DNA of 64,000 nt, from NCBI RefSeq assembly GCF_964656455.1, contig NC_135714.1, positions 56,817,850 to 56,881,849 of the forward strand, in the 5' to 3' direction. Each line of letters begins with the position of its first letter. The first letter of the stretch is position 1. Shown piece by piece: positions 35,864 to 48,077 of this stretch. This DNA comes from Halichoerus grypus (Eukaryota; Chordata; Mammalia; Carnivora; Phocidae). The notes beneath the pieces were generated by a model, which searched no databases, was not told where the DNA came from, and saw only the letters and a list, made by a program, of their open reading frames with translations. Both the position numbers and the translations under genes were made by a program.

Positions 35864-35874
35864 ATATTGACGGT

Positions 35875-36073
35875 TGTTTTTTTGTTTTTTGTTTTTTTAA
35901 AGATTTTATTTATTTATTTGACAGAGAGCACAAGCAGGGGGAGCAGGAGAGGCAGAGGGATAAGCAGGCTCCCCACTGAGCAAGGAGCCCAATGCAGGAC
36001 TCAATCCCAGGACCCTGGGATCTTGACCTGAGCCAAAGGCAGATGCTTATGACTGAGCCACCCAGGTGCCCCT
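35875..36073 (-). repeat. Carnivoran SINE, minus strand
   Basis: The antisense tail is a T/G mix (GTTTTTTTGTTTTTTGTTTT), so the tail was A-rich with C interruptions. The body is near the common variant, with CAGATGCTTATGACTGAGCC missing AAC. TSD TATTGACGGTT at 35864-35874 and TATTGACAGTT at 36074-36084, one mismatch. Confidence 0.93.
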
Positions 36074-36084
36074 GTATTGACAGT

Positions 36085-38084
36085 TTCTATAACACCCTTC
36101 AGTATCCTCAATGGAAAAGAAAGTGCTACCTTCAAGAAACAGGAAGGTCTTTTAATGACCTTATGAAGAGAAATCTGTTTACTGCAGGGATCTGTGACAA
36201 AATCACCCTATGTTTTAAATCAACTAAGTATGCTTGTGCAGGAGAGTCTGGTCAAGGTTGTCTCAATTTCCACTCAACATTTGAACTCTCATTTACCTTT
36301 GTCTTAAAAAAAAGAATAGATTTATAGACTCAGTCCTGTATTTGTGAGGATGTCTTGAAAAGGATGTGTTGATGTTTTTTCTATTCATTGTAACATAAAT
36401 TCCTGATTCCACTTTTTGACCCTTCTCAATTTCATTCTGGTCTATAGGTAAAAACATCAATTACATCCTATTTAGTTTTTAAAGGATATCTTCCAACTCA
36501 TAACCATGTTTCATAAAATAAGCTGTAATGGAATATGCCATAAAAAACTCCAAGTTTAGCCACTTTTTGAATGACAAAAATCCTAAAGAAATTAAAAGAA
36601 AAACAATTGCTTTATAAAGGAAGCCAAATAAAACATAACTATAATCAGGCATTGTGCTTGTAAGCCCACTTTATTTTACACCAAATTTAGCAGTGAGCAG
36701 GATTAGGCAGAAGAAATAACATGTTTCAACAACCAGCACAATGGAAGAGACAGTCTTCAACTAAAAAGAATGGACCTCTTAGTCTGTTAATAGAAAAGAG
36801 AAGGGGTAGTGGGTTTAGAACATAAGAATGGAGATACAAAGCCAGAGCGAGAATTCTAGTTTTCTGGCTCTGGATCATTTGCTCTTTCATACTACATAGC
36901 TTGCTAAAGTGAATTTTAATTTTATCCAGCTTAATAGTTGTTCTGTTGGTTGACTGGATGTTGGAAGTGTATATGGATATCCTAATCATTGCAAACACAT
37001 GGCCTATAAGTCTACCTTGGTTTGCATGGCTAAGAGACATTCATTGGGAAGAGAAGATTAGGGAGAGGGGGATGGAAATAGATTTGTTCCATTTCTTTTA
37101 CTGCTGAATTTTAGAATAAAATTTCCCATATTATACACAAGGGCATAAGACCTCCTGACACAATAAATTTAGTTCCTGAGAATGAGAGAAATAGATGGTG
37201 TTTATCCTGTATTAAAGATGATTATGTTTAGAAGGTAGCTAAAATGCTTTGGGGAAAGGCAGTTCAGTACTTAAAAATATAGGTGATTAAAAACAGACCT
37301 GAAGAGTCAGGAATAGCTTTCATGGGTTGTTTGCTGCTTCTGTAAAAAAGCATCAGGCAAACTTTAAGAAAAAATTTATGTGTAAGTGCCTGGATTTAAA
37401 TTTGCATATAACCAGCAACCTAAGCAGTAAATTATGTCTTACTGACTTTTAAAAGCTTGTAATGTGGTAATAAATCCACAATAAGGTACAAAGGTCTATA
37501 ATAAAATAAGAAAAATAGAGATCTTTTTTTGTTTAGTGTTTGTGCTAATTTCTTTTTTGTGTTTTGATTTTTTTTTGTTTTCTGTTTTTGTTTTGATTTT
37601 TGTTTGTGTTCAGAGATTTCTATTCCACGCATATTTTGTAAGATTTCTGACTGTCTTCACTCAGCTCATAAAACTAAAGTGAAGCCACAATAAAAATGGC
37701 CAATTTGTTGGCAGTGTAGAATTGAAAGACCTAACTATCCTGGGGCATTATTGAATATGAATGTCAACTGATTTATTCAATCTCCTAAACTACTTGAGGA
37801 TAGTCATATAAAGAAGGTATCTTTGTTTCAGAACAATTGTAAAAAATACCTTTTGTATTTTTCTCAGGGAAAGTAAGCTCTTAACTAAATTTGGAAAGTC
37901 TAAACTTCTGTCTGGCTTCTACTACTTGTGAAGTAAATGTGTGACCTTTGCTGATAGTTTAGCTTATTTGAATCATAGTCTCTTAGTCTTAAAATTAAAA
38001 TAATAATACAAAATTTATAGTTAAGAATAACATGAGTTAAAAGCAGTTTATAAATTATATTACAAATAGCATGAGAATTGAAAA
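36085..38084. other. Unassigned DNA, about 2 kb
   Basis: No exon, RNA gene or interspersed repeat was recognised. A T-rich, G-interrupted tract lies at about 37522-37612 and has no clear unit. Confidence 0.35.
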
Positions 38085-38225
38085 TACAATGCCTGGGGTT
38101 AGATCCTGGTTTCTCCATGTATTTGTTGCAAAATTGGACTCTTGGAACTTCTGTTTCCTAATTTTACTTATGATAAACTGAACAGGATTGTTGTGAGGAT
38201 TTTATTTATGTATATTTAAATATAT
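38085..38225 (+). repeat. MIR element fragment
   Basis: GCCTGGGGTTAGATCCTGG followed by ACTTCTGTTTCCTAATTTTA and GATTGTTGTGAGGATTTTAT matches the middle and 3' part of MIR on the plus strand. Confidence 0.75.
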
Positions 38226-38234
38226 ACACATACT

Positions 38235-38246
38235 GTGTGTGTGTGT
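38235..38246. repeat. Short (GT)6 run
   Basis: Six GT units beside TATATACACATAC, following the MIR end. Confidence 0.8.
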
Positions 38247-38879
38247 ATGCTCTTAAATCATGTAAATATCAACTTCTATTAAGTACTGGCACTTTATAAA
38301 TACTACATGCACACACATACATAAATCTCATATGTTATACAGTATATTCACCATAAACTCTTACATACTTTCTAGCACTTATTCAATTGTTCTAAATGCC
38401 CTCAATGTTCTTTTTTGAATTAAATTTAAAGACACTAAGCAAGCCAAACAAGAAATTAATCTTACTACTTTATTATGTTACACTATATAACATGGATATT
38501 AAACACTGACAAGTTAAGTCCAAAATACTAGATTGCTCTCACATAAGCTTTCCAAAGCTCATTCTGAAAGTGAAGCTATAAGAAGAACATGATGATGCAT
38601 AATTTGGGATGGTTCATTTAAAATCATTTAGCCTCAAAGCTGAAATCCATTAAAGAACAAATTTAATTTTAATAAAAATACACTTATGATACAGGTAGGG
38701 AGGTAAAGGAGGGCAGTGTACAGTGATTTACAAATGAATAAATAAATGTATCAGACCCTACCTCAGTAAAGACAAAAGATTCATCAATAAACAAAACTGT
38801 AGTCCCTAGCCTCCCTGGTACTGATTTAAGAACAAAAGTTGAGTTTGGGGTTAATTCAAGTTAGGCCAGAAATACTATG
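38247..38879. other. Unassigned AT-rich DNA
   Basis: Nothing recognisable beyond short CA and AT runs near 38311-38322. Confidence 0.3.
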
Positions 38880-39030
38880 GTTGCTGCCTTATATTGTAAG
38901 GTATTAGGAAACTTGCGTTCAGAGAGCTCAACTGAATTTCTTTAAATTTCACAGCCAGCAAGTGGCCAAGCTAGGATTCAAATCAGTGCTTCCTGACCTC
39001 AACTTCCTTGCTGTAGAGACCTAGGCCCTA
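38880..39030 (-). repeat. MIR element fragment, minus strand
   Basis: Antisense MIR words occur in order: CACAGCCAGCAAGTGGCCAA, GCTAGGATTCAAATCAGTG and CTTCCTGACCTCAACTTCC. Confidence 0.75.
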
Positions 39031-40092
39031 CTGTTTGAGTAGATATACTGAATGGATCAGTATAAAAGGAAAGCGATCTATAAATAGAAAATATTCTAGA
39101 ATTGATCTTTTCTCTTCCAGTTTGGAAAGATACCCAGCAAAGCCCTCAGATAGATATGAAAGAAATAAGCCTCCCGTTTACAGGACGGTTTTCAGGCATG
39201 CCTAGCATTCTGTCTGGACAGGGCAAGAGAAAGAACCAGTGTGGTCAGGGTGTGCCACGTACAGTTACCCAAACTATATTTATATATGCAGCTTGGGCAG
39301 TCAGCCCAGACTCCTATCAGGATCATACGAGCGAATGAGGAGCCAATGAGCGAATTTCTTACTAAGCTTAGGAAAGATCTTCGTTTTCTGTTTTGTCCCT
39401 AGCTCTTAATGACAATATGCATCTCTGAGTGGCACTTTCATAACAATAGAAGTTTCATAACTAAGAACATGAGGGAAGAGATGCATTCCTTGTCAGAGTA
39501 TGAATTGTTGTGTTAGAGCAACAGATCATCTTTCTGGATGAATAGAAGTGCTTGTATATTGGAGCAACTGATTCTTTTATGCTGTTTTCCTTTGCTACCC
39601 ACAGTTTAAGCTTTGTACATATACCCAATTTCTTACAAAAAGTGCCATTGGGTTTTTGAAATTTATGTATAAAAACAGGCTCTCCAATAGAAGCAGGATT
39701 AAAATGATAAAGATGTTACATGTGAACGTTGAATTTAGTTCTTCCGGTAGCCATGACAAAAGAGGTAGTAGACTTTTAAAAAATTCTCATTATAGAGAAG
39801 AAATACTAACATATACACCAACTTATTCTCCTCTTTGGACTAAAATACAAAGCATTGATCACTCATTGTAAAATCTCAGATGCATGTGACTTTTCTACTC
39901 CCCACTCCCCAGGTTTACTTTGTGGAGTGTTATTTTTGATTTAAGCAATGAATGATAGGGGCAATAAAACATGTTTACCATGGCTTCTAAGTAGCTTCAA
40001 TGATCATTAGTATTCCAGCAAATCCCAGCTTTATATTTTCTCCTTCAAATATGTTCCTCTTTTTATATTTTTGATCTCAACAAATGAAACTT
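39031..40092. other. Unassigned DNA, about 1 kb
   Basis: No repeat family or gene was recognised. A 78-codon plus-strand open frame at 39102-39338 has no known domain and no supporting structure. Confidence 0.35.
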
Positions 40093-40102
40093 TCATCTCT
40101 AG

Positions 40103-40308
40103 GTCTTCATTATTTTTTAATTTTTGAAAAAGATTTTATTTATTTGAGAGAGCGCATGAGCAGAGCGGGTAGGAGCAGAGGGAGAGAGAGAAGCAGGCTC
40201 CCCCCGAGCAGAGAGCCCAGTGTAGGGCTCCATACAGGGAACCCCAGGATAATGACCTGAGGGGAAGGCAGATGCTTAACCTATCCGACTGAGCCACCCA
40301 GACACCCG
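40103..40308 (-). repeat. Carnivoran SINE, minus strand
   Basis: The tail side is a decayed T-rich stretch (TTATTTTTTAATTTTTGAAA). The body has lost a few bases in GGCTCCCCCCGAGCAG. The TSD TCATCTCTAG lies at 40093-40102 and 40309-40318. Confidence 0.9.
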
Positions 40309-40344
40309 TCATCTCTAGCTGTTTAAAATGGAAACCTGGACCAT

Positions 40345-40600
40345 CCTTAACTCCTTCTCTGTCACTCCTTCATCTCTCTTGCATTTAGTCAGTCAATAGG
40401 ATTTGTTGACATTGTCCCCTGAATATTTCTCAAATTTTCTCTGCATACCTATGGTATATATTCCACTTTCTTAGTTCAGGCCATCATCTTCTCTTGCTTA
40501 GGTCTCTCTGGTAATTTGTAAATGTTTTCCTTCTCTTCAGCTTTGCCTTACTTCCTTCAATTCTCTTCCTTGGCATTTCTTATTGGCTCTTTCTCTTGTT
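40345..40600 (+). repeat. Ancient L1M 3' UTR fragment
   Basis: ACCATCCTTAACTCCTTCTC, then CAGTCAATAGGATTTGTTG and CAGGCCATCATCTTCTCTTG follow the same old L1 3' UTR as at 12650-13885, in the same orientation and order. Confidence 0.5.
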
Positions 40601-40849
40601 GACAGGAAATATATACTTCTTTTCCATATCAATAATACCATCCCTCACTTTACCAATAATAACTATTATTTCAACTATGGCCAATCCTTTTGTTTGAAGA
40701 CTTTTTTGGAGCCCATCACATTTCGGTTCTAATTTGGACATAGTTTTCTAGAACTGCAAAATTCTTAGTCTGATAATATATATATATATTTTTAATGAGA
40801 ATTCCTGGTTTCATGTCTTTTTTTTTTTAGCCTACATATTTTTTCTTTA

Positions 40850-41110
40850 TGTATTTTTATGGGATTCAAGGACATTCTTCAGAAGTGTGACAGTGGTAGT
40901 AAACTTTGAGTCTTTGTATATTTTTATTTTGCTTTCATGCATAGAATTTTATGTTAAATAGTTTTCCCTCAGAATTTTACAGATTTTGCTCCCTTGTATT
41001 CCAACCATAAAGTACTGATGTAAGAAGAATGTGATATCTGCATGTGTCTTATTTCTTTGTAGGCAACCTTCAATATTTTTTCCTACCTCCAAGGAAACAT
41101 TAAGATCTCA
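40850..41110 (-). repeat. Possible ancient LINE fragment
   Basis: TTTTACAGATTTTGCTCCCT, TGATGTAAGAAGAATGTGAT and ATGTGTCTTATTTCTTTGTA resemble antisense wording of old L1/HAL1 copies. Weak. Confidence 0.35.
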
Positions 41111-41601
41111 ATATAATAGACATTATGGACTTTCACAGTGATATGAATAAAAGCAAACACAAAATTGCCCTGTAGGAATATTTGTCACAACTCAAGATAA
41201 TAGGACTCACAAAAACAGACATTTTACACTGAAATAATTTTAAATTAAAAAATTACAAACCAAATATGGAAAAATAATCAACATTAGAGCTTACAAAACA
41301 AAATAATTTTCCCTTCCTACAAGATTTGACGATGATAGATCAGTCTTGCAGAGGTGGTAATTATATTTAAAGTTATTAAAATAACTACTCATGAAAACTG
41401 TAAATAAAGAATATGTTTTGAAAATAGAGTTTATTTGATAAAGAGCCAAATCTATTCTCAGGAATAAAAAATTATATTGAAAAAAATATCCACGTATTGG
41501 GCAGATTGAATAACAAATTAGATATAGCCAAAGAGAAAACAAATGTATTGGGGTGTAAATCTAAGCCAATTACATATGTCACATAAACCTATAGAATGAT
41601 G
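41111..41601. other. Unassigned A-rich DNA
   Basis: No gene or identifiable repeat. Confidence 0.3.
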
Positions 41602-41616
41602 GGAAATATGAAAGAG

Positions 41617-41794
41617 GGGGCCCCTGGGTGACTCAGTGAACTAAGCATCTGACTCAATTTTGGCTCAGGTCATGATCTCAGGGTTGTAAGATCAAGCCCC
41701 ATGGGCTCTAAGCTCAATGGGGAGTCTGCTTGAGATTCTCTCTCTCCCTCTCCCTCTGCTCTTCCCCCCCCCACTCTTGTGCTCTCTCAAAAAA
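41617..41794 (+). repeat. Carnivoran SINE with perfect TSD
   Basis: Head GGGGCCCCTGGGTGACTCAG, body with CATGATCTCAGGGTTGTAAG, a C run near 41765 and a very short tail. The TSD GGAAATATGAAAGAG is perfect over 15 bp (41602-41616 and 41795-41809). The A-tail is only about six As although the TSD is intact. Confidence 0.94.
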
Positions 41795-41999
41795 GGAAAT
41801 ATGAAAGAGAAGTTATGAGATATAGATGATAGAATGAGAAAAACCAGTAAGTATCAAGTAGAAACTACAGATGGAAAAAATAGGTTAAGATACAGTATTT
41901 GAAGTGATAATGGTCAAAAGTATTTCATAATATAAGAAAATTACTAACCATATTTATATTTAGAAAGTATATAATAGTTTCATATTAAACCTCTGTGAA

Positions 42000-42348
42000 A
42001 ACTACTTCCTCTGTGAGGAGTTCTTTTAAATACAAGCATTCAATTTAAACTTCCTTTGTCTGGCTTAAGAAATATATATGCTTAATAAATCAATTTAGAT
42101 GTCACCTTTATAGGAAGTTTTGGTGATCCATCACATTTGGGTAGGACTGCTTATACATGAGCTTCCAGTTGTTATCCTGATCTTAGATACCCTGAGTATA
42201 GGATTTCTAGTTACTCTGATCATAGCATTCATCAACAGATTCTCATACATTTTCAGCTTACATGTGTGTCCTGTTGACAATAGAGCAATTACATCTTTTT
42301 ACTCTTGAATTTCCACGATTAGCATATAGTAAGCATTCAATAAACATT
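42000..42348 (+). repeat. L2 LINE 3' end
   Basis: TTTAGATGTCACCTTTATAG, AGGAAGTTTTGGTGATCC and the closing AGCATATAGTAAGCATTCAA with TAAACATTTT follow the L2 3' end, in order, at the usual spacing. Confidence 0.65.
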
Positions 42349-42354
42349 TTAAAA

Positions 42355-42587
42355 TTTTTATTAAGCATAGTAGATATACAATGTTCTATTGGTTTCAGGT
42401 GCACAACATAGTGATTCAACAACTTTATACATTGTGCAGTGCTCTCCACCATAAGTGTAATTGTCATCATACGATGTTATTACGGTATTGACTATATTGC
42501 CTATGTTGTACTTTCTGGACCATTTTCTTACACCATACACAAAAATAAACTCAAAATGAATTAAAGACCTAAATGTGAGACCTGAAG
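42355..42587 (-). mobile_element. L1 fragment with 5' inversion (twin priming)
   Basis: 42355-42510 is antisense L1 3' UTR (GGTTTCAGGTGCACAACATA, GTGATTCAACAACTTTATAC). At about 42511 the orientation flips, and 42515-42587 is sense ORF2 (CTGGACCATTTTCTTACACC, AAAATGAATTAAAGACCTAA). In an element inserted on the minus strand, the inverted 5' part is expected exactly on this side. A-rich flanks on both sides could be a decayed TSD. Confidence 0.75.
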
Positions 42588-42599
42588 TCAACAAATATT

Positions 42600-44655
42600 T
42601 TTAACTAAAATAAATTTCACACAATTCGCTGCTCTTCTGAAGTGCATAGAATCTCAGAATATCAAGGCAAGGCTTCCTATACCATTTTGATGCATCACAA
42701 AGAACCACACATTAACTTATAGCTGAGTGTTATTTAATTTTTATGCATTATGGGTTTAGAGAAGAAAATTCACCTTATAGTCATGGCTATAAGAAAAACA
42801 TTAGAATACTATGTTCTGCATGAGAAGATGGTGTTTTTCAAGCTTGACTAATGAACAAACCTCTCTAAAACAAGAAAAAAATGTTCAAAAAACAAAAATG
42901 TTTTGTTAACTTTATTCACTTATTTAAAAATATTAAGGTCTATTGAAGACATAGCAAGGAATTATTATTTTAACTTTTTAAAATATGTACAAATATAGAA
43001 CTAATTAAAATTCTCTATAAATCCAACAAAAACAGTTTGATCAAAACAAATTTAGAAATTAAGTACAAAATCTATAAAAACAAAGGCAATAATATAAGTT
43101 TGATGTGATGCATGATTCTTAGTGAAATTAAATCTCTGCTTCCTATTATGTCTTGAGTTCAGCATGCCAATTCTAATTTGTGTGTAACAAATGTCTTAAT
43201 TCTCCCATTATTTCCCTTTTTTCAAACTACTGTGTAGGTCAATTAACATTCATTTAGGATGTGGGAGGAAATACATCTTTTATATGTTAAATCTCCTTTG
43301 TTATTTTCTCATCAGCCTGGGAAAATTAAGTATTATTTGGCATTACCTCAATTATAAAAACTAATGTAAACCCAGGCATTATGGTATTCAGTAGTCTGTA
43401 GATCATCTAATTGATTCAGAATATGTCTCTTATACTTTCTGGATTATCTCAAATTAAAACATACAATTAAAAAATTTCAGAGAAAACTCAGATTGCTGAA
43501 ATAATGTTTTCAGAACTCCAAGTGTCCCTGTATCCTGTTGGAGAGCCTGTCCTACTCCCTTGGTAACCTAAACCATTTCCTCCTCACAGTTCTTTATGAC
43601 TATAGTCAATTCAAACATAAGCAGGAGAACCAAACAATAATACATTTTATCATTTGGGATTCTGAGTCCTTGAATTAATCGGGGGGATTATGAAAAGTTA
43701 TAGAAAAATGTGGAATATGTAAACTAGAAATTCTCTTGAATCTAGAATATTTGAAAAAGAGATAATCCTTTCCCCTTTCCTTTAGTTCTAAATTCATAAG
43801 CCTGGTTCATCTGGAAATGTGTTCATTTTAATTTCCCTTTTGCTCTTTTTAAATTATGTGGCTTGGAAAATAACCTTAGTCACCAGGTATCGTGGTGATA
43901 TGATCAGTTTAGAATGTATGCTTCTTAAAGACCATTTCCTCTTCAGTGTAACTTCTGTATCAGTTATTTCTAAGGACAGAAACATTAAAAATTGAATTAG
44001 ATTGTTTAAAAAAAAGGCACATTTTTATTCCAAGATACTGGATGAGATTTCTTGCAGGGTAGAGCAAATAATATGAAAGTGACCCATTTTATCCTTTCTT
44101 GGAAGAAAAAGCATGATAGATTGAATCATTCATGGCTCTTTTTTATTTGTTTTTTTGAGCAGAAATTCAGGAATTCCATACTCCCTATAAAACTGTAGTA
44201 AGTTAAATAGGGCATTAATTGTCACACTATATTTAAAAAAAAAGGTCTAATAGCCTGTCCTATTGGTGAGTTGCATACATAGTTTCTCCTTTAAAAAATA
44301 GTTACTGTTTTGTTTTTATTACCCATGAGGTGTATTTTAGAAATTCAAGTAGATAGTAGATGTACCATTAGTTTTAAATTAAACCTATTTTATATCTGTC
44401 TCAGATATAAATATTATGAGAAGATGCTCCATAATATTTGCCTGTCCCCTGAAGCCTAACTTTACTTGGCAACTTAGAACAAATTTAAGTACTCCCTTGA
44501 TATGTCCTAATTCCAGGATCTCTATTACCTAAATCCATGTTTCAAAGTTTTCTTGTGCTTTCTTCAACTACAATCTTTAACTAAAACTCAATATGAAAAA
44601 CTAATAAGAGCCATGGTCTTCTGGCTTAATAGAGAGTGGGAAAACATAAAATTGA
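42600..44655. other. Unassigned DNA, about 2 kb
   Basis: AT-rich, no recognised family, RNA gene or credible exon. Confidence 0.35.
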
Positions 44656-44666
44656 ATGTCTTGTCT

Positions 44667-44871
44667 TTTTTTTTTTTTAAAGATTTATTTATTTGAGAGA
44701 GCGAGAGAGCATGCAGGGGGTGGGGTGGAGAGCAGAGGGAGAGGGACAAGCAGACTCTGCACTGAGTGTGGAGGGAGCCAGATGTGGAGCTTGATCTCAT
44801 GACCCTGAGACCATGACCTAAGCCGAAATCAAGAGTTGGACACTTAACTGAATGAGCCACCCAGGCGCCCC
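44667..44871 (-). repeat. Carnivoran SINE, older variant
   Basis: After a T run comes TTTAAAGATTTATTTATTTG, then AGCTTGATCTCATGACCCTG and AATCAAGAGTTGGACACTTA, ending GAGCCACCCAGGCGCCCC. The words ATCAAGAGTTGGAC mark the same subfamily as 31241 and 57405. Flanks TCTTGTC before and TCTTGTCC after (44872-44879) form the TSD. Confidence 0.92.
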
Positions 44872-44879
44872 TCTTGTCC

Positions 44880-46869
44880 CTTTTGATGGTTCCTGAGTTA
44901 GCTCTAGGGAACCCCTCGAATGCCTTGAAACCACTACCATATTGAAAACTAATCTAAATCATCTTATGACATCAGGTATGTTTGTGTACAACACAGAGAC
45001 TTTTTTTGTGGGAGGCCTATGAGTTAAAAATGAAACATGTTGAGGACTCTCATTTGTGAGGTCTAAAAACAACCTGGCTCTTGGAGCTAAGCTAAGGAGG
45101 GAAAAGAAAAAGGCCAAGTTTATTCCTAATATTACTGTTACTATTTTGTCATTTTGACAAATCAGTGTATCATGGGAATTTCCTTGGGATTAATTTAAGA
45201 GTTAATGACTTAAGTCCAAGTTTGGGAAATTCACCAACTCTGGTCTTTGGAGGCATTAAATAGATTCCATTCCACTTGAAATCTTAGAGTGGTAGATGGA
45301 TTGACTTTGTCGAGTTGATTGGAAAGAACTGCTGTGTACTAAGTTTAGGGATTATTATACCCTTAAATGTGATGGCATTCATGCTCCATAAAATACACTG
45401 TCTCATTCCTGGGTGCTTGAGAAAGAAGATGTAAACTTGTGATGCTTCTGAACTTGGGCTGAAAAAATGGCTGGTTTAGAAGGGAATTATATATATGCAT
45501 ATATGTATATATCTGGCCTGGAGCAGGTACATAGTTTTATGGGTATTGAAGTCAGAGGATGAAGTTCAGGTTAAGTAAAAATGATGAATAAAACATAAGG
45601 ACAGACCTTGATCCGCTTAGTTACAGAGTTGCTGGCCAAAATAGAGTTGTGGAACATTGAAGACAGATTGAGAAATACTATTCTATGAGGACTATTTTTG
45701 AATTTTTATCTCTGTAAACCTCTGGTTACTGAGGATTCCTTTCCATTTTTATTTTTGACAGAATTCCTATGGAGAAAATGGAAAATTATCTTCATCCCTA
45801 AAGAGATTTTAAATCTGGGTTTCTCATGGCCTCTATCAGCCTGATATTTTAGGGTGGAGTGGGGTTTTGGGAAAATTAACTCTAATCCCCTTTTTCTAAT
45901 GGGGTTCCCATTAAAGGTCTTACCTGTTCAAAGATACAGGTTCACCTAAAATAGAAGTTCTGATGAATAACAGAACTTGCCAGATTTCATCACAGATGTG
46001 AAAAGTCCTGATGAATTCTGGCCCTTAGTCCCTCCTATCTGAACCACTGACAAGTACATTTCTTTCTCTTTCATCCAGAGCCTTAATAGGCAAATGAGCT
46101 GAAAATTCCCGATAAGGTGTCTGCACAATGCTGTAGGTGATCTTCACCAAAATTCCCCATTTAAATTAAAATTTAATGATTTATATTCAGGTCATTCTAA
46201 GTAGTTTAAGAAAAGAAAATTCTAAGTGGTTGCAGATGCTCTAATTAAGGTGCTTGTTGAACTAGTTAATGAGCAATACTTTCATAACTTAAGTGTGCAT
46301 CTGTTGAACGCAGTTTATCCAATTGCCTTATTTAAAATTTCATGCTCCAATGTTGTGTGTCTTTGAAGGATTCAAAAAAGAAATTAAAGGAGTGTGCATA
46401 TTCAAAAGGATGGTAAACTGAGTAGGCACTGGGACATGCTTATGAGCATGTATCTATAATTTACATATATTTGCATGTCCAGGTTTAACGTCAATTAAGA
46501 AGACAATTGCATTATATGTCTAATTTATACTTCTTATGGAAAGTAAAATGATAATAGGGGTATCTTCCAGAATTTTAGTTCTTGAAGAATTCCAGATGGG
46601 TTCTTTTATCTATTAAATAATGGAGCAATTTAAATTTGAGTCTGAAATGGACCTGGTCCTAATATCCATAAATTTAAACTGATGTAGGAGGTATCCATTG
46701 CCGCTGGAAAGGTTTGTCTGTATTTTCAGATGTTTGTGTGTCATATCTTTATTCTGTATCCAGTATCAGGTGGTATATTTTCTGGTTTTGCTAAACCACA
46801 GACTGTGGTGCTTTTATACTGCAACTGATGTTTACTCATGATGTCATTGGGAAGCAACTGAACAAAGTG
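44880..46869. other. Unassigned DNA, about 2 kb
   Basis: No recognised repeat or exon. An AT microsatellite-like run, ATATATATGCATATATGTAT, lies at about 45488-45507. Confidence 0.35.
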
Positions 46870-47060
46870 GCTAGACATGCTGGCCCTGAGTAAAATAGCC
46901 CTGAATACAAATGCCTTCTCCTCCACATACTAGCCATATAAACTTAGATAGTGGAACCATTGTAATAATAAAATGAAATAGTCCTTAGTGTCTGGATTAT
47001 AGAACTCCTAAACAAATATTAGTTGCTGATGCTGTTATTATTGCTATTATTATTCTGTCG
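46870..47060 (+). repeat. MIR element, diverged
   Basis: A core remnant (CATACTAGCCATATAAACTT) is followed by ATAATAAAATGAAATAGTCC and an ending AACAAATATTAGTTGCTGAT with TTATTATTG, the characteristic MIR tail. Confidence 0.6.
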
Positions 47061-47369
47061 TTCCCAAAGATGCAAAAGAAAAAATAATTCTTTTGACTGT
47101 AAGACTAAAGCCTATAAAAAGAGCTGCTGTGGATAAATTGGTGATTAATGAATGAATTGGCCAAATTGTATAGTAAGAGAAAAATCAGAAGAAATGATGT
47201 GGCAGCAAATATTTCTACTCTGCAGCCCATACATAGTCTACATTTCACATATCATCATGTGGTTTCCTATTTATTAAGAGAAAAAGTGGAGAAAAAACTT
47301 AAATGTTTAAAAAAATGCACTTCCGAAGTACTAACAGAATGATTGATTTTCTGTAAAATTAACTCTTTA
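47061..47369. other. Unassigned DNA
   Basis: No recognisable element. A 64-codon plus-strand frame at 47148-47342 has no known domain. Confidence 0.3.
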
Positions 47370-47512
47370 GGGGCGCCTGGGTGGCTCAGTTGGTTAAGCA
47401 TCTGCCTTCTGCTCAGGTCATGCTCAGCAGGGAGTCTGCTTCTCCCTCTCCCTCTGCCCCTCCTCTGCCTTCATGCTCTCTCTCATTCTGTCTCTCAAAT
47501 AAATAAAATCTT
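47370..47512 (+). repeat. Carnivoran SINE with internal deletion
   Basis: The head GGGGCGCCTGGGTGGCTCAG is perfect, then the sequence passes from GCTCAGGTCATG directly to CTCAGCAGGGAGTCTGC. About 42 bases that carry the B-box part of the tRNA-like region are missing. The tail is short and no TSD is obvious. Confidence 0.92.
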
Positions 47513-48077
47513 ATTTTGGGATGAGTAAATACTCATGTTCAGTCCTCCTCTCCCTGTAAGTTATGTTTCAGTGAAATTATTTGAAAGCCTTCATGTATCC
47601 TAGTTATAGAGATTTCCATTCTTTATTGGAAATAAAGGTAAACACTCCCCTTCCAAACTTTATCATCTGTTGCTTTAAGAATTTTATTCTTGTCTACCTA
47701 AACATATCTTGTTACAGTGTAATTCCATTTACTCTTCTTAAAACTGCAGTGGAAATACAGAAAAGTTGGTCATTTTTCTACAATATAATCATCTTTCATG
47801 TGTTCTAGAAAACAGACCTGTCTGTAAAGGGAAAATAGGGTATTCCTATACTCATTTTGAACACAAAGAGGTACCAGTAGGATTCTCAGGTGAAAATGTT
47901 AAGCAATGGATTAGAATACAAAAGTGGAGAATATTGTGGGATTAGAGTGACATGATGAGGAAAACACAGTGAGAAATGAATACATTTTATTAAGAGACGA
48001 ACTTGGGCATAATTGTAAATGCAGTTGTCTAAACCATGTTTACAATATGAATTTCTCTAAAGTTCCCTTTTCTCATC
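47513..48077. other. Unassigned DNA
   Basis: No gene or repeat was recognised. Confidence 0.3.

Noticed and set aside
39102..39338. 78-codon plus-strand frame as an exon
   Set aside because: No known domain and no matching splice pattern; length is within chance expectation.
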